A DNA stretch of 64,000 bases from positions 1,426,001 to 1,490,000 of the forward strand of contig NC_014364.1 in NCBI RefSeq assembly GCF_000143985.1, given 5' to 3'. The translations under genes and the position numbers were made by a program. The DNA is from Sediminispirochaeta smaragdinae DSM 11293. GTDB taxonomy: Bacteria > Spirochaetota > Spirochaetia > DSM-16054 > Sediminispirochaetaceae. Shown piece after piece: positions 8,924-17,184 of the stretch. Below the pieces are notes generated by a model. The model did not search any database and was not told the origin of the DNA. It saw only the letters and a list, made by a program, of their open reading frames with translations. Each line of letters begins with the position of its first letter. Positions within the stretch are counted from its first letter, which is position 1.

Positions 8924-10585
8924 ATGGGACAGCTGCACCGTGACGATAACTGGTGGAAAGAGGGCGTAATCTATCAAATCTATCCGCGAAGTTTCTTTGA
9001 TGCCGACGGAGACGGGGTGGGGGATCTCGACGGGATACGCACAAGGCTTGATTATCTTCGGGAGCTTGGGGTTTCAGGGATCTGGATCAGCCCGATCAAT
9101 AAAAGCCCCATGTTCGATTTCGGCTATGACATAAGCGATTATCGGGAAATCGATCCTGTATTCGGGGATATCGAGGCCTTCCGTCGGCTTTTGGACGAGG
9201 CCCACCGTCGCAACATTGGGGTGATCATGGATATGGTGTTCAACCACACCAGCGTTCTCCATTCCTGGTTCATTGAAAGCCGTTCATCAAAGGATAATCC
9301 TTATCGCGATTTTTACGTATGGCGGAAACCGAAAAAGGGCGGACGGGTGCCGAATAACTGGAAGGCCTCCTTCGGCGGCAGCTGCTGGAGTTTCGACGAG
9401 AAAAGCGGTGAGTATTATCTCCATTCCTTTTTGCCGGAACAGCCGGATCTGAACTGGGCGAATCCCCGCTGCCGGAAGGCGATTTTCGACGAGCTTGAGT
9501 TTTGGCTGAAGGAGGGCGTGGATGGTTTTCGCCTCGATGTCATCAACCTGATCGGTAAAGACCCCGAATTTCGGGACAACCCCTTTACCTTCGGCTGGCC
9601 TCCGAGGCCCTATGAGATGCAGCGCCATCTCTACGACCGCAACAGCCCCGCCACCGGGGACTATCTTCGTCAGCTTCGCAGGCTCCTTAATCGATATCCG
9701 GGAAGCTTTGCGGTAGGGGAGATCTATCTCGACAAGCCCGTTGATCAGGAACTCGCAGCATCCTTTACCGGTGTGCAGGATCAGCTTCATCTGGCCTTTG
9801 ATTTCTCGCTTACCTTTTCCCCCTGGTCCGCCCGTCGTTTCGGTTCGATTTTCGAGGGACAATATCGTGCAGCCCTGCGGTACGGTGGTACTCCCTGTTT
9901 CGTTTTTTCAAATCATGATGTTGTTCGTGCGCTCAGTCGCTATGCCCCCTCTTCGGATCGGGAGATGAAGGAAGCCGTGGCGAAATTGATCGGAGTGATG
10001 TTGCTGACCCAGGGAGGCACACCCTTTCTCTACATGGGAGAGGAGATCGGAATGGAAAACGCAGCGGTTCCCCGCTCCCGCCTCGCCGATCCTGTTGGAA
10101 TTCGTTACTGGCCCTTTCATAAGGGACGCGACGGAGAGCGGCTTCCCATGCAGTGGGATGGCGGCCCCTGCGCCGGTTTTTCCTCGAATCCCGATGCGAG
10201 ACCATGGCTTCCTTTGCACCCCAATTATCAAGAGGTGAACGTAGCGGATCAACAAGGCAGGGCGGGATCGGTCCTATCCTGCTTTAAGGCCCTAATAGCC
10301 CTTCGTTCAAAGTATCCCGCGCTTCGGCGCGGCGGTTTCACGTTGATTCAGGCTGAGGAGAAAGAGCTTCTTGTCTACCTGCGGGAAGCCGATACGAAAG
10401 AACGTTTTCTCGTCTGCGTTAATTTTTCATCAAAAAGACATCAATCGCTGAAGGTGGAGAATGGGAGATGGCGAAAGCTTTTTTCCACCCATGCCTCAGA
10501 TTTTTCGGAGCAGGGGACGCAAGTTGTTATTGAACAGGAGAGCATGCTTGCGCCTTTAGAAGGGATGATCCTTATTTCTCAGTGA
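8924..10585 (+). CDS. GH13 alpha-glucosidase / oligo-1,6-glucosidase
   Basis: 553 residues, without a signal peptide, of glycoside hydrolase family 13. The four conserved regions are visible: DMVFNHTS, GFRLDVIN (nucleophile Asp), VGEIYLD (acid/base Glu) and FSNHDVVR (transition-state Asp). The start WWKEGVIYQIYPRSFFDADGDGVGDL and the QPDLNWANP segment are typical of intracellular alpha-glucosidases acting on isomaltose, maltose or sucrose-type oligosaccharides. A small beta-sandwich domain closes the protein. The exact substrate cannot be fixed from sequence, and trehalose-6-phosphate hydrolase or oligo-1,6-glucosidase remain possible. It is monocistronic and convergent with the flavoprotein gene 10 bases downstream. 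Confidence 0.92.
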   Translation: MGQLHRDDNWWKEGVIYQIYPRSFFDADGDGVGDLDGIRTRLDYLRELGVSGIWISPINKSPMFDFGYDISDYREIDPVFGDIEAFRRLLDEAHRRNIGVIMDMVFNHTSVLHSWFIESRSSKDNPYRDFYVWRKPKKGGRVPNNWKASFGGSCWSFDEKSGEYYLHSFLPEQPDLNWANPRCRKAIFDELEFWLKEGVDGFRLDVINLIGKDPEFRDNPFTFGWPPRPYEMQRHLYDRNSPATGDYLRQLRRLLNRYPGSFAVGEIYLDKPVDQELAASFTGVQDQLHLAFDFSLTFSPWSARRFGSIFEGQYRAALRYGGTPCFVFSNHDVVRALSRYAPSSDREMKEAVAKLIGVMLLTQGGTPFLYMGEEIGMENAAVPRSRLADPVGIRYWPFHKGRDGERLPMQWDGGPCAGFSSNPDARPWLPLHPNYQEVNVADQQGRAGSVLSCFKALIALRSKYPALRRGGFTLIQAEEKELLVYLREADTKERFLVCVNFSSKRHQSLKVENGRWRKLFSTHASDFSEQGTQVVIEQESMLAPLEGMILISQ

Positions 10586-10595
10586 AGCTTCCTTC

Positions 10596-11195
10596 TTATG
10601 CGATTGTGCCTTGAAACGAGGCGGTAAAGGCTTTTCCGGCCGATTCCGCCTTTTCCCGTGACGATGGATCTTTGGCAACAGATCCCGGATAAAAATGGGC
10701 TGGGAAGGCAAGCTCTGCGAAAATCTCATAGCCGACGACCTTAATAGCGTCCCTCATGGCGACGATGGTATATCCCATCTCCTTCGGATCTATTTGTTCG
10801 CATACCCCAAAGACCAAGGCTTTTTTACCTTTTCCGCTGAGCCGGGAGCTGTAAGGCCCCGGCCGTTGTTGAGAGAAATCGAAATAAGGATAAAGACGGT
10901 CGATGAAAGCCTTCATCCAAGGCGTCATGTTGTAATTGTATGTCGGCGATCCCAGGATAATACCATCCGCTTTTTCTATCTTGGGATAGAGCAGCTGCAT
11001 ACCGTCGAAAAACTGAGTGCACCGTTTCTCTTTTCGGCACTTCTCGCAACCGATACAGCCTTCGATATGATATGAAGGCAGATGGATATACTCAGCTTCT
11101 CCTCCTGCTTTCCGAACACCCTCAAGCATGCAAGAGATGATCGTTCTGGTATTTCCATTTTTTCGCGGACTTCCGTTGATTCCAAGAATTTTCAT
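10596..11195 (-). CDS. Iron-sulfur flavoprotein (NADPH-dependent FMN reductase fold)
   Basis: 199 residues. The N-terminus KILGINGSPRKNGNTR is the FMN phosphate-binding loop of the flavodoxin-like NADPH-FMN reductase family. It is followed by a compact cysteine cluster C-x2-C-x2-C-x5-C (CIGCEKCRKEKRC), matching the iron-sulfur flavoprotein (Isf) pattern known from methanogens and anaerobes, which binds a 4Fe-4S cluster. GSPTYNYNMTPWMKAFIDR forms the second FMN loop. Members reduce O2, peroxide or other acceptors with ferredoxin as donor (family knowledge). The gene is monocistronic and ends against the glucosidase. Confidence 0.85.
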   Translation of the reverse strand: MKILGINGSPRKNGNTRTIISCMLEGVRKAGGEAEYIHLPSYHIEGCIGCEKCRKEKRCTQFFDGMQLLYPKIEKADGIILGSPTYNYNMTPWMKAFIDRLYPYFDFSQQRPGPYSSRLSGKGKKALVFGVCEQIDPKEMGYTIVAMRDAIKVVGYEIFAELAFPAHFYPGSVAKDPSSREKAESAGKAFTASFQGTIA

Positions 11196-11234
11196 GATGC
11201 TGCCTCGGCCCGCATCATACCCAGTGCGGCTTTC

Positions 11235-11984
11235 TCAGGTCAAGGAAAGATGTTCGATTTTATTTAGGGTGAGTCCGATATGCGATTCCATAACCGCTTT
11301 TGCCTGTGCCGCATCATGCTTTTGCAGGGCCTCAAGCATTTTATGGTGGTCGGTGATACTTGTTTCAATGCTCCCATGTACATAGCCGGTCTTGCCAAAG
11401 CATTTGACGAGCAGATCGCGCAGGTACCTGTACAGCGACATAAGAATCTTATTGCCGGTGGCATTGATGATTGATTGATGAAGTTTCAAATCAAGAAGGT
11501 TATAGGCATCTATCTCCCCTGTTTGGGCCTTAGCATCAAGTTCTTCCACAATTCGGGTAAATTGTGAGACGAAATTCGGCGGAGGATTCTGGGTTACATC
11601 GTATATTGCCTGAACTTCAATAATCCTGCGCGTTTTTGTGAGGTCGAGAAACAATTCTTTCTGTTCGGGAAGATGAAAAACAAACGACGCCATCAAGGTT
11701 TCTAAAAAGTAGTCGAGATTGTTGTTTTTAACAAAAACACCTTTACCCTGTTTTGTTTCCACCATACCCCGTGATTCCAGAGAGCGTATGGCCTCTCTGA
11801 TGGAGCGCGTTCCGACATGCAGCTTTGCCGATAGTTCAGCCTGAGAAGGTAATTTATCTCCCGTCTCCAAATTGTTCTCGACGATAAAGTCTTCAATCGC
11901 ACGAGTTACTTCATCGGAAATTTTCATGCGTGGTAACGGTAAAATGTCTTTCACATATACAACCTTTTGCCTGCGATGCATCAT
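11235..11984 (-). CDS. GntR/FadR-family transcriptional regulator
   Basis: 249 residues. The N-terminal winged helix is clear (DKLPSQAELSAKLHVGTRSIREAIRSLESRGMVETKQGKGVFV). The C-terminal all-helical FCD domain has a metal/ligand-binding Asp/His pattern (DLKLHQSIINATGN, then DHHKMLEAL and AVMESHIGLT). ATG 11984 and an ATG at 11981 are adjacent. Its promoter has perfect -35 and -10 hexamers with the putative operator across the -35, so the regulator should repress itself. The same operator is found at the two divergent/downstream operons, which points to control of the 12.1-20.2 kb catabolic locus with a pathway compound as inducer (inference). Confidence 0.92.
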   Translation of the reverse strand: MMHRRQKVVYVKDILPLPRMKISDEVTRAIEDFIVENNLETGDKLPSQAELSAKLHVGTRSIREAIRSLESRGMVETKQGKGVFVKNNNLDYFLETLMASFVFHLPEQKELFLDLTKTRRIIEVQAIYDVTQNPPPNFVSQFTRIVEELDAKAQTGEIDAYNLLDLKLHQSIINATGNKILMSLYRYLRDLLVKCFGKTGYVHGSIETSITDHHKMLEALQKHDAAQAKAVMESHIGLTLNKIEHLSLT

Positions 11985-12019
11985 GCATAAGAATTTTTGT
12001 GCACCGCCGATGTGAGTGG

Positions 12020-12047
12020 ATTATACGCCATCATGGACTTATGTCAA
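12020..12047 (-). promoter_or_regulatory. Consensus promoter and operator of the GntR regulator gene
   Basis: On the minus strand TTGACA (12047 to 12042), 16 bases, TATAAT (12025 to 12020): both hexamers match the sigma-70 consensus exactly. The -35 is part of TTGACATAAGTCCA, a copy of the operator-like sequence found at the two other promoters of the locus. Confidence 0.8.
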
Positions 12048-12067
12048 GAGTTTAGTGAAAAGTTTAG

Positions 12068-12096
12068 TTGACATATGACATAAGTCATGATAACGT
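12068..12096 (+). promoter_or_regulatory. Promoter and operator of the lyase-kinase-isomerase operon
   Basis: TTGACA at 12068-12073, a 17-base spacer, then a weak -10 TAACGT (12091-12096). The palindrome ATGACATAAGTCAT (12075-12088) fills the spacer, so a bound regulator would exclude RNA polymerase. The block AGTTGACATATGACATAAGT recurs intact upstream of the binding-protein gene. Confidence 0.7.
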
Positions 12097-12144
12097 TTTT
12101 TTGTCTTAAGGAATCAACTTAACGAATACAAGGTGTTGAACAGA

Positions 12145-13086
12145 ATGCGAAAAGAAATTGTAAGTGGTGTATATCCTACGATGGTGACGCCATTCAAAGA
12201 GAATCTTGCCATAGATTATGAAGCACTTGAGTGCCTCATGAACTGGTATAGTGAAAAGGAAATTGACGGCCTGTTTTCCGTATGTCAGTCCAGTGCGATG
12301 TTTGAATTATCGAGAAGGGAACGCAAGCAGTTGTGCAGGAAAACAGTTGAGCTATCCAGGGGAAGGTTCCCTGTCATGGCATCGGGCCATATCTCAGATA
12401 GTATTTCGGATCAGGTTGACGAATTGATGGATATGGCAGAGGCTGGTGCAGACGCACTTGTTTTGGTTTCCAATAGGCTTGCATCTCCCGACCAGAATGA
12501 TACCGTCTGGCTTACGTCCCTTGAAAAGTTGATGGCGGCTCTTCCCGATACCGTTCCCCTTGGCCTCTATGAATGTCCCTATCCCTATAAACGGCTTCTC
12601 TCCGAGGAAGTCCTTATTGCCTTGATTGCGACAAAACGCTTTCAATTCATTAAAGACACCTGCTGCAGCCCCTCTCTCATAGCAAAGCGTGCTGCCTTGG
12701 CAAAGGGAAGCAACGTAAAGTTTTTCAACGCAAATGCAGCGACACTTCTCTATTCGCTCCGGCAGGGATATGCCGGATATAGCGGAGTCATGGCCAACTT
12801 TCATCCGGAACTCTACAGGAAGTTATGTCACGACTGGGAGAGCATGGGGAAAAGCGCCGAAGAACTCCAAAACTACATTGGAACCGCTTCGGTCATAGAA
12901 TATCAATCCTATCCTGCCAATGCCAAGTATGCACTCATGAAAGAAGGTATTTTCTCAACTGAGATATGCAGGCGTTCTGATGCGCGATACACGATTTTGA
13001 GCGATTCACAGCGGCTTGAGGTCGATCAGTTTCGCGCACTTTCGGCGGATATGTGTGCCCGATTCCTGTCGGAGCGGGGAGCGTAA
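12145..13086 (+). CDS. DapA/NanA-superfamily lyase of unknown specificity
   Basis: 313 residues from ATG 12145; an upstream GTG at 12133 is possible but gives an atypical N-terminus. It belongs to the dihydrodipicolinate synthase/N-acetylneuraminate lyase superfamily: the Schiff-base lysine is Lys170 (FQFIKDTCC) and the catalytic tyrosine Tyr142 (LYECP), with the spacing expected from DapA. The usual pyruvate-carboxylate-binding GTTGE motif is replaced by VCQSSAMFELS, so true DapA or NanA activity is unlikely. It is the first gene of an operon with a ribokinase-like kinase and a SIS isomerase, which suggests an aldolase or dehydratase acting on a keto-acid sugar derivative (inference). An operator for the neighbouring GntR protein lies at its promoter. 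Confidence 0.8.
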   Translation: MRKEIVSGVYPTMVTPFKENLAIDYEALECLMNWYSEKEIDGLFSVCQSSAMFELSRRERKQLCRKTVELSRGRFPVMASGHISDSISDQVDELMDMAEAGADALVLVSNRLASPDQNDTVWLTSLEKLMAALPDTVPLGLYECPYPYKRLLSEEVLIALIATKRFQFIKDTCCSPSLIAKRAALAKGSNVKFFNANAATLLYSLRQGYAGYSGVMANFHPELYRKLCHDWESMGKSAEELQNYIGTASVIEYQSYPANAKYALMKEGIFSTEICRRSDARYTILSDSQRLEVDQFRALSADMCARFLSERGA

Positions 13087-13091
13087 TAGAG

Positions 13092-14096
13092 ATGGCAAAG
13101 CCCCCGAGGATCTTGGTGGTCGGAAGTTTTGTGATGGATCTGATCGTCACAACAGAGGTGTTTCCCGGCTCTGGCGAAACGGTGTTGGGGAAATCCTTTG
13201 CAACGGCTCCTGGAGGGAAGGGTGCCAACCAGGCGGTTCAAGCCGCCCGCCTGGGAGCCGATGTCACGATGATCGGTAAGGTCGGAGATGATGAGTTCGG
13301 AAGGACTCTGGTTCATTCCTGTGAGAAGGCTGGGATCAATACCCAATACGTGACGGTCGCAAAGAAAACCGCTTCCGCGGTTGGAGATGTACTGTTGGAA
13401 GAGGTGGCAGGCAAGGGGACGACGAATCGGATCATCGTTGTGTCCGGTGCAAATATGTCCATCGGGGCGGAGGATATATCCTTCGTAAAGGAGATTGTCG
13501 ACCAATATGCAATGGTGATGTTGCAATTGGAGATTCCGATGGAGATCAATGAGTTGGTAGTCGAATATGCCTCATCAAAAGGGGTACCGGTCATGCTCAA
13601 CTCCGCACCGGCTTCCGCACTATCCGATGACTTGCTTGCAGGGCTTAGCTACATCTCGCCCAATGAACATGAGATACAGGCGCTTACCGGAATACCCATC
13701 AGGAAGGAAGATAAACGGGTTAACCGTGATGATCTAAGAGCCGCAGCCGAGGTGTTGCTGAAAAAAGGCGTGAAGAATGTGCTTGTTACCTTGGGAAACG
13801 GCGGTTCTGCGCTGATTAATAGGAATGAGTTTCTTGTGCAGCCCTGTATCGATGTGGTGGATGTAAAAGACCCGACGGCAGCCGGGGATTCGTTTGTAGC
13901 TGCGTTTGTGAGCGGACTGGGTACCGGAATGAACCATGAACAGGCGTTACTGTTCGCAAGTTATACGGCGGCATTGACGGTGTCGCGTCCTGGTGCACAG
14001 CCGTCGTTGCCGTATTTGAGCGCGGTTACCGATTTAATGGCCAAAGGCCGGGAACAGGGCGTCGAGCCGAACCTGTTGGATGTGCTGAAGGGATAG
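13092..14096 (+). CDS. Ribokinase-like PfkB-family sugar kinase
   Basis: 334 residues from ATG 13092; the open frame upstream to 13053 overlaps the lyase and was not used. Motifs are the N-terminal VVGSFVMDLI, GGKGANQAVQAARLGADVTMIGKVGDDEFG (PfkB signature 1, sugar-binding Gly-Gly and Asn) and VKDPTAAGDSFVAAF (signature 2, with catalytic Asp and the anion-hole AAGD as in RbsK). It phosphorylates a sugar with ATP; ribose is the nearest guess, but the operon context suggests a sugar released from the imported compound. It lies 5 bases downstream of the lyase and 8 bases upstream of the SIS gene. Confidence 0.88.
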   Translation: MAKPPRILVVGSFVMDLIVTTEVFPGSGETVLGKSFATAPGGKGANQAVQAARLGADVTMIGKVGDDEFGRTLVHSCEKAGINTQYVTVAKKTASAVGDVLLEEVAGKGTTNRIIVVSGANMSIGAEDISFVKEIVDQYAMVMLQLEIPMEINELVVEYASSKGVPVMLNSAPASALSDDLLAGLSYISPNEHEIQALTGIPIRKEDKRVNRDDLRAAAEVLLKKGVKNVLVTLGNGGSALINRNEFLVQPCIDVVDVKDPTAAGDSFVAAFVSGLGTGMNHEQALLFASYTAALTVSRPGAQPSLPYLSAVTDLMAKGREQGVEPNLLDVLKG

Positions 14097-14104
14097 GAGA
14101 AGCC

Positions 14105-14746
14105 ATGGAAGAGTTGAAAGCGGGACAGGAGGCTCTGGACCGATTTGTCGATACGGCAAGCAAAGCGTTCGGCCGGTATGCCGAGCTTATTACGAGGGAC
14201 ATGTACGAGGATGCGGTCGAACTCATTCTTGCCGCTGAAAAACGGGGGAATCGGGTGCATATCACCGGAATCGGGAAGCCGTCGCATGTGGCAGAGTATG
14301 TAGCCTCATTACTCTCCTCTACCGGAACCCCGACCTACTACTTGCACGGGACTGAGGCGGTGCACGGTTCTTGCGGCCAATTGCTTCCCGGGGATGTTGT
14401 CATTTGTATTTCCAATAGCGGGGAGACGGTGGAACTGAAGGCCACTGTCTCTGCGATCAAAAGAAATGGATGTACGGTTATTGCGGTGACGGGAAATGCC
14501 AGCTCGTGGTTGGCACAGGAGGGGGATGCACATCTGTTTGCTGGGGTCCCCGAGGAAGGGGGCCCTCTTGATCGCGCACCGCGGATTTCGGTACTCGCTG
14601 AAATTCTCATTCTTCAGGGCTTAAGCGTCATCTTGCAGAGCGTTCGGGGAGTGAGCCCTGAAGAGTATGTGATGTGGCACCCTGGCGGAGCATTGGGCCA
14701 GTTGCGAAGCCATGAGACGAAGGCAACAGGGAGGCAGGTATGCTGA
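14105..14746 (+). CDS. Single SIS-domain phosphosugar isomerase, KpsF/GutQ-like without CBS
   Basis: 213 residues forming one SIS domain: ITGIGKPSHVAEYVASLLSSTGTP, HGTEAVHGSCGQLLPGDVVICISNSGETVEL and the WHPGGALG terminus that is characteristic of the arabinose-5-phosphate isomerase (KpsF/GutQ/KdsD) branch. The paired CBS domains of those enzymes are absent. It should interconvert an aldose and ketose phosphate supplied by the neighbouring kinase. A deglycase role on a phosphorylated sugar-amine is an alternative, since SIS proteins beside PfkB kinases and amino-acid importers occur in Amadori-product catabolism; those deglycases usually have two SIS domains. Confidence 0.82.
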   Translation: MEELKAGQEALDRFVDTASKAFGRYAELITRDMYEDAVELILAAEKRGNRVHITGIGKPSHVAEYVASLLSSTGTPTYYLHGTEAVHGSCGQLLPGDVVICISNSGETVELKATVSAIKRNGCTVIAVTGNASSWLAQEGDAHLFAGVPEEGGPLDRAPRISVLAEILILQGLSVILQSVRGVSPEEYVMWHPGGALGQLRSHETKATGRQVC

Positions 14747-14786
14747 GGGGGCCGTGTCTTCATACGGAATTTGCAATCATAAATAG

Positions 14787-14815
14787 TTGACATATGACAT
14801 AAGTTAGCATACCAT
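14787..14815 (+). promoter_or_regulatory. Promoter and operator of the ABC importer operon
   Basis: TTGACA (14787-14792), 17 bases, TACCAT (14810-14815). The spacer carries ATGACATAAGTTAG, a one-sided version of the palindrome at the lyase promoter. The start would fall near 14822, giving a leader of about 28 bases before the AAGGAGG ribosome-binding site. Confidence 0.72.
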
Positions 14816-14849
14816 TATGCATACTTCATTCAGATTAAGGAGGACGACA

Positions 14850-15698
14850 ATGCAAGTACGATTTTTACAGAAAAAAAGTATCATCCTTTTGGCCTTGGTG
14901 ATGATTCTTTCCCTTTTGGTAGGGGCTTGTTCAAACGGAGGACAGTCTGCTGCTAATGCGACAAAGGTACAGGAGGATGCACTCCAGAAGATTCTGAAGA
15001 GTGGAAAATTGGTGATAGCCACAGACCTGACAGGACCGCCTGTTCAGTACAAAGATGCGGAAGGAAAGCCTGCCGGATTAATCGTAGAGCTGATGGAGCT
15101 TGCTGCGAAGGAGTTGGGTGTAGAGATCGAATGGCAGGACATGGCTTGGGAGAGCCTGATTCCCTCTTTGACTGCCGGTAAGGTGGATATGATAGCGGCA
15201 AACATGTCGATGTCCTTATCGAGGGCAAAGGCGATCCGTTTTTCCGATCCTTATATGTTTACCGGTGTGTATGCGATGGTGCGGAAGGATAGCGGTATTC
15301 GGGATTGGGAAGAGTTGCTTGAACCCGGCAAGATCCTGGCGGCAACAATGGGTTCTTCTCATGCGACCTACCTGAAGGAAAACTATAACTACGAGCCAAA
15401 ACAGTATGAAAGTTCAACCGACTTTATCAATGAGCTGAAAAACGGGAGGATCGACGGTGTAATGGATGATGAACTCCTTTTATTGGAGTTTTGTAAGCAA
15501 AATCCAGAATTTACCCTCACTGCCAACCCCGTACGTCCCGATGTGTACGGCTTGGCATTCACGCAGGGAAATCAGAACGATACCTTGGTTGATTGGTTCA
15601 ATTGGTTTTTGAAATGGGAAAAGCTTAATGGAAATTATGGAACAATCTACAAGAAATTTGTGGGCAAGGATTGGACGCCAAACCCAGTAATCCAATAA
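14850..15698 (+). CDS. Amino-acid ABC transporter substrate-binding lipoprotein (family 3)
   Basis: 282 residues from ATG 14850, which follows a strong AAGGAGG; the in-frame ATG at 14817 lies at the expected transcription start and is not used. A lipoprotein signal ends in LLVGAC. The mature protein is a bacterial family-3 solute-binding protein: KLVIATDLTGPPVQYKDAEGKPAGLIVELMELAAKELG, then WESLIPSLTAGKVDMIAANMSMSLSRAKAIRFSDPY, and VMDDELLLLEF. Such proteins feed polar amino acids, opines or amino-acid conjugates to PAO/Art-type importers. First gene of an operon with its ATPase and two permeases. Confidence 0.92.
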   Translation: MQVRFLQKKSIILLALVMILSLLVGACSNGGQSAANATKVQEDALQKILKSGKLVIATDLTGPPVQYKDAEGKPAGLIVELMELAAKELGVEIEWQDMAWESLIPSLTAGKVDMIAANMSMSLSRAKAIRFSDPYMFTGVYAMVRKDSGIRDWEELLEPGKILAATMGSSHATYLKENYNYEPKQYESSTDFINELKNGRIDGVMDDELLLLEFCKQNPEFTLTANPVRPDVYGLAFTQGNQNDTLVDWFNWFLKWEKLNGNYGTIYKKFVGKDWTPNPVIQ

Positions 15699-15720
15699 GC
15701 TTAAAAGGCACAACACTTTA

Positions 15721-15746
15721 TGCGGAGGAGGGGAGCCTCTTCCGCA
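15721..15746 (+). other. Intercistronic hairpin between binding protein and ATPase genes
   Basis: TGCGGAGGAG and CTCTTCCGCA pair nine of ten bases around a six-base loop. The stem lies 22 bases after the binding-protein stop without a T-tract. Such stems commonly protect the upstream mRNA so that the binding protein is made in excess over the membrane components. Confidence 0.5.
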
Positions 15747-15767
15747 ATGTATTTTCAGGAAGGTTCC

Positions 15768-16514
15768 ATGAAGAAAGAAGAACTCGTTAGAATTACCGAT
15801 CTATCATTCAAATACGGCACTACACAGGTGCTTTCCGATTTAAGTCTCACTGTGGAGGAAGGCGATATACTTGTTATCTGCGGTCCCAGTGGTTCCGGAA
15901 AGAGTACCTTGCTGCGTTGCATCAATCAGCTTGAACACAGTCACCATGGCAGCGTAAAAGTTCTCGGCATGGAGATTTCCGGTGGCAAAAAGAACCGAAA
16001 GAATTTGACTGAAGTTAGAAAGCGATGCGGAATGGTATTTCAGCATTTCGATCTGTTTCCCCATCTCACGGTTTTGGACAATGTTGCAATCGGGCCCATA
16101 AAGGTAAAGCACGAAAATGAGGCAGAGGTAAAAGAACGGGCGAAGAAGCTGCTCGATCTTGTTGGTTTATCCGAAAAATATGATGTGTATCCTTCGCAAC
16201 TATCCGGCGGCCAAAAGCAGCGGGTTGCAATTGCACGCTCTCTGGCAATGAATCCCGAACTCATGCTTTTTGATGAGCCGACCAGTGCTCTTGATCCGGA
16301 AATGATTAAGGACGTCTTGTCGGTTATGAAGGACCTTGCACTTCAAGGAATGACTATGGTTATTGTCACCCACGAAATGGGTTTTGCCCGTGAGGTTGCT
16401 ACAAAGGTTTGTTTTCTCGAACGAGGGGAAATTCTTGAGCTCACAGATAAAGATCAGTTTTTTCATAATCCGACGAGTGATCGAGCAAAAGAATTTTTGA
16501 GAAAAATCCTTTAG
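15768..16514 (+). CDS. Polar amino-acid ABC transporter ATP-binding protein
   Basis: 248 residues from ATG 15768, which has CAGGAAGG upstream; an upstream in-frame ATG at 15720 falls within the hairpin and is unlikely. Walker A GPSGSGKST, Q-loop GMVFQHFDLFPHLTVLDNV, signature LSGGQKQRVAIARSL, Walker B LMLFDEPTSALDPE and H-loop VIVTHE are all intact. It is of the GlnQ/HisP type that energises polar amino-acid uptake with the two following permeases. Confidence 0.95.
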   Translation: MKKEELVRITDLSFKYGTTQVLSDLSLTVEEGDILVICGPSGSGKSTLLRCINQLEHSHHGSVKVLGMEISGGKKNRKNLTEVRKRCGMVFQHFDLFPHLTVLDNVAIGPIKVKHENEAEVKERAKKLLDLVGLSEKYDVYPSQLSGGQKQRVAIARSLAMNPELMLFDEPTSALDPEMIKDVLSVMKDLALQGMTMVIVTHEMGFAREVATKVCFLERGEILELTDKDQFFHNPTSDRAKEFLRKIL

Positions 16515-16530
16515 CCATCGGGAGTGTGTC

Positions 16531-17181
16531 ATGCAGATATATATTATTATCCAGTATCTCCCAGATTTCCTCAAAGCGGCATTGGAGACATTGAAAATTG
16601 CGTTTTTCAGTGCTTGTATTGCGCTTTTTTTGGGACTCGTTCTGGCGACTGTAAACCAGGCAAAGATTCGGCTGCTTTCCATGATTATCGATGCATACAC
16701 GATTATTATGCGTAGCACTCCACTATTGGTGCAGTTATACTTTATCTATTACGGCTTGCCGCTTCTTGGTATTCAGGTAAATCCGTATGTGAGTTCGGTC
16801 ATAGCTTTTTCGCTAAACACAGGAGCCTATGTCGTTGAGATTTTCCGTGGAGGCCTGGAAGGTATCGATAAGGGACAGTTTTACGCCGCCTATTCTCTTG
16901 GCATGGGTTGGTTTGCCTGCCTCCGGTATATCATTTTCCCTCAGGTCCTACAGCGGGTTATTGCTCCGCTTTTGTCTCAATTCTCATATCTGATAAAGGA
17001 TACCAGCCTTGCTGCAGTGTTAGTCGTCCAAGAATTGACATATACCTATCGAAATGTTTCCTCCTCTACCTACAGGCCGATGGAAGCCTTAGTCATACCG
17101 ATGATAATTTATTTCTTGCTCTACATTGTGTTCAGACTTGCTAGTATGTCCTTCGAAACCAAAAAGGCAAGCAGGGGGTAA
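16531..17181 (+). CDS. Polar amino-acid ABC permease 1
   Basis: 216 residues with about five membrane segments and the HisM/GlnP-type motifs: TLKIAFFSACIALFLGLVL at the N-terminus, RSTPLLVQLYFIYYGLP and the EAA loop NTGAYVVEIFRGGLEGIDKGQFYAAYSLGM. It pairs with the next permease as a heterodimer. Base composition is visibly more AT-rich here than in the flanking housekeeping genes. Confidence 0.93.
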   Translation: MQIYIIIQYLPDFLKAALETLKIAFFSACIALFLGLVLATVNQAKIRLLSMIIDAYTIIMRSTPLLVQLYFIYYGLPLLGIQVNPYVSSVIAFSLNTGAYVVEIFRGGLEGIDKGQFYAAYSLGMGWFACLRYIIFPQVLQRVIAPLLSQFSYLIKDTSLAAVLVVQELTYTYRNVSSSTYRPMEALVIPMIIYFLLYIVFRLASMSFETKKASRG

Positions 17182-17184
17182 ATC

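Noticed and set aside
14105-14746. Fructoselysine-6-phosphate deglycase
   Set aside because: Those enzymes usually have two SIS domains; this one has a single domain with the HPGGALG end of the arabinose-5-phosphate isomerase group. Kept only as an alternative.
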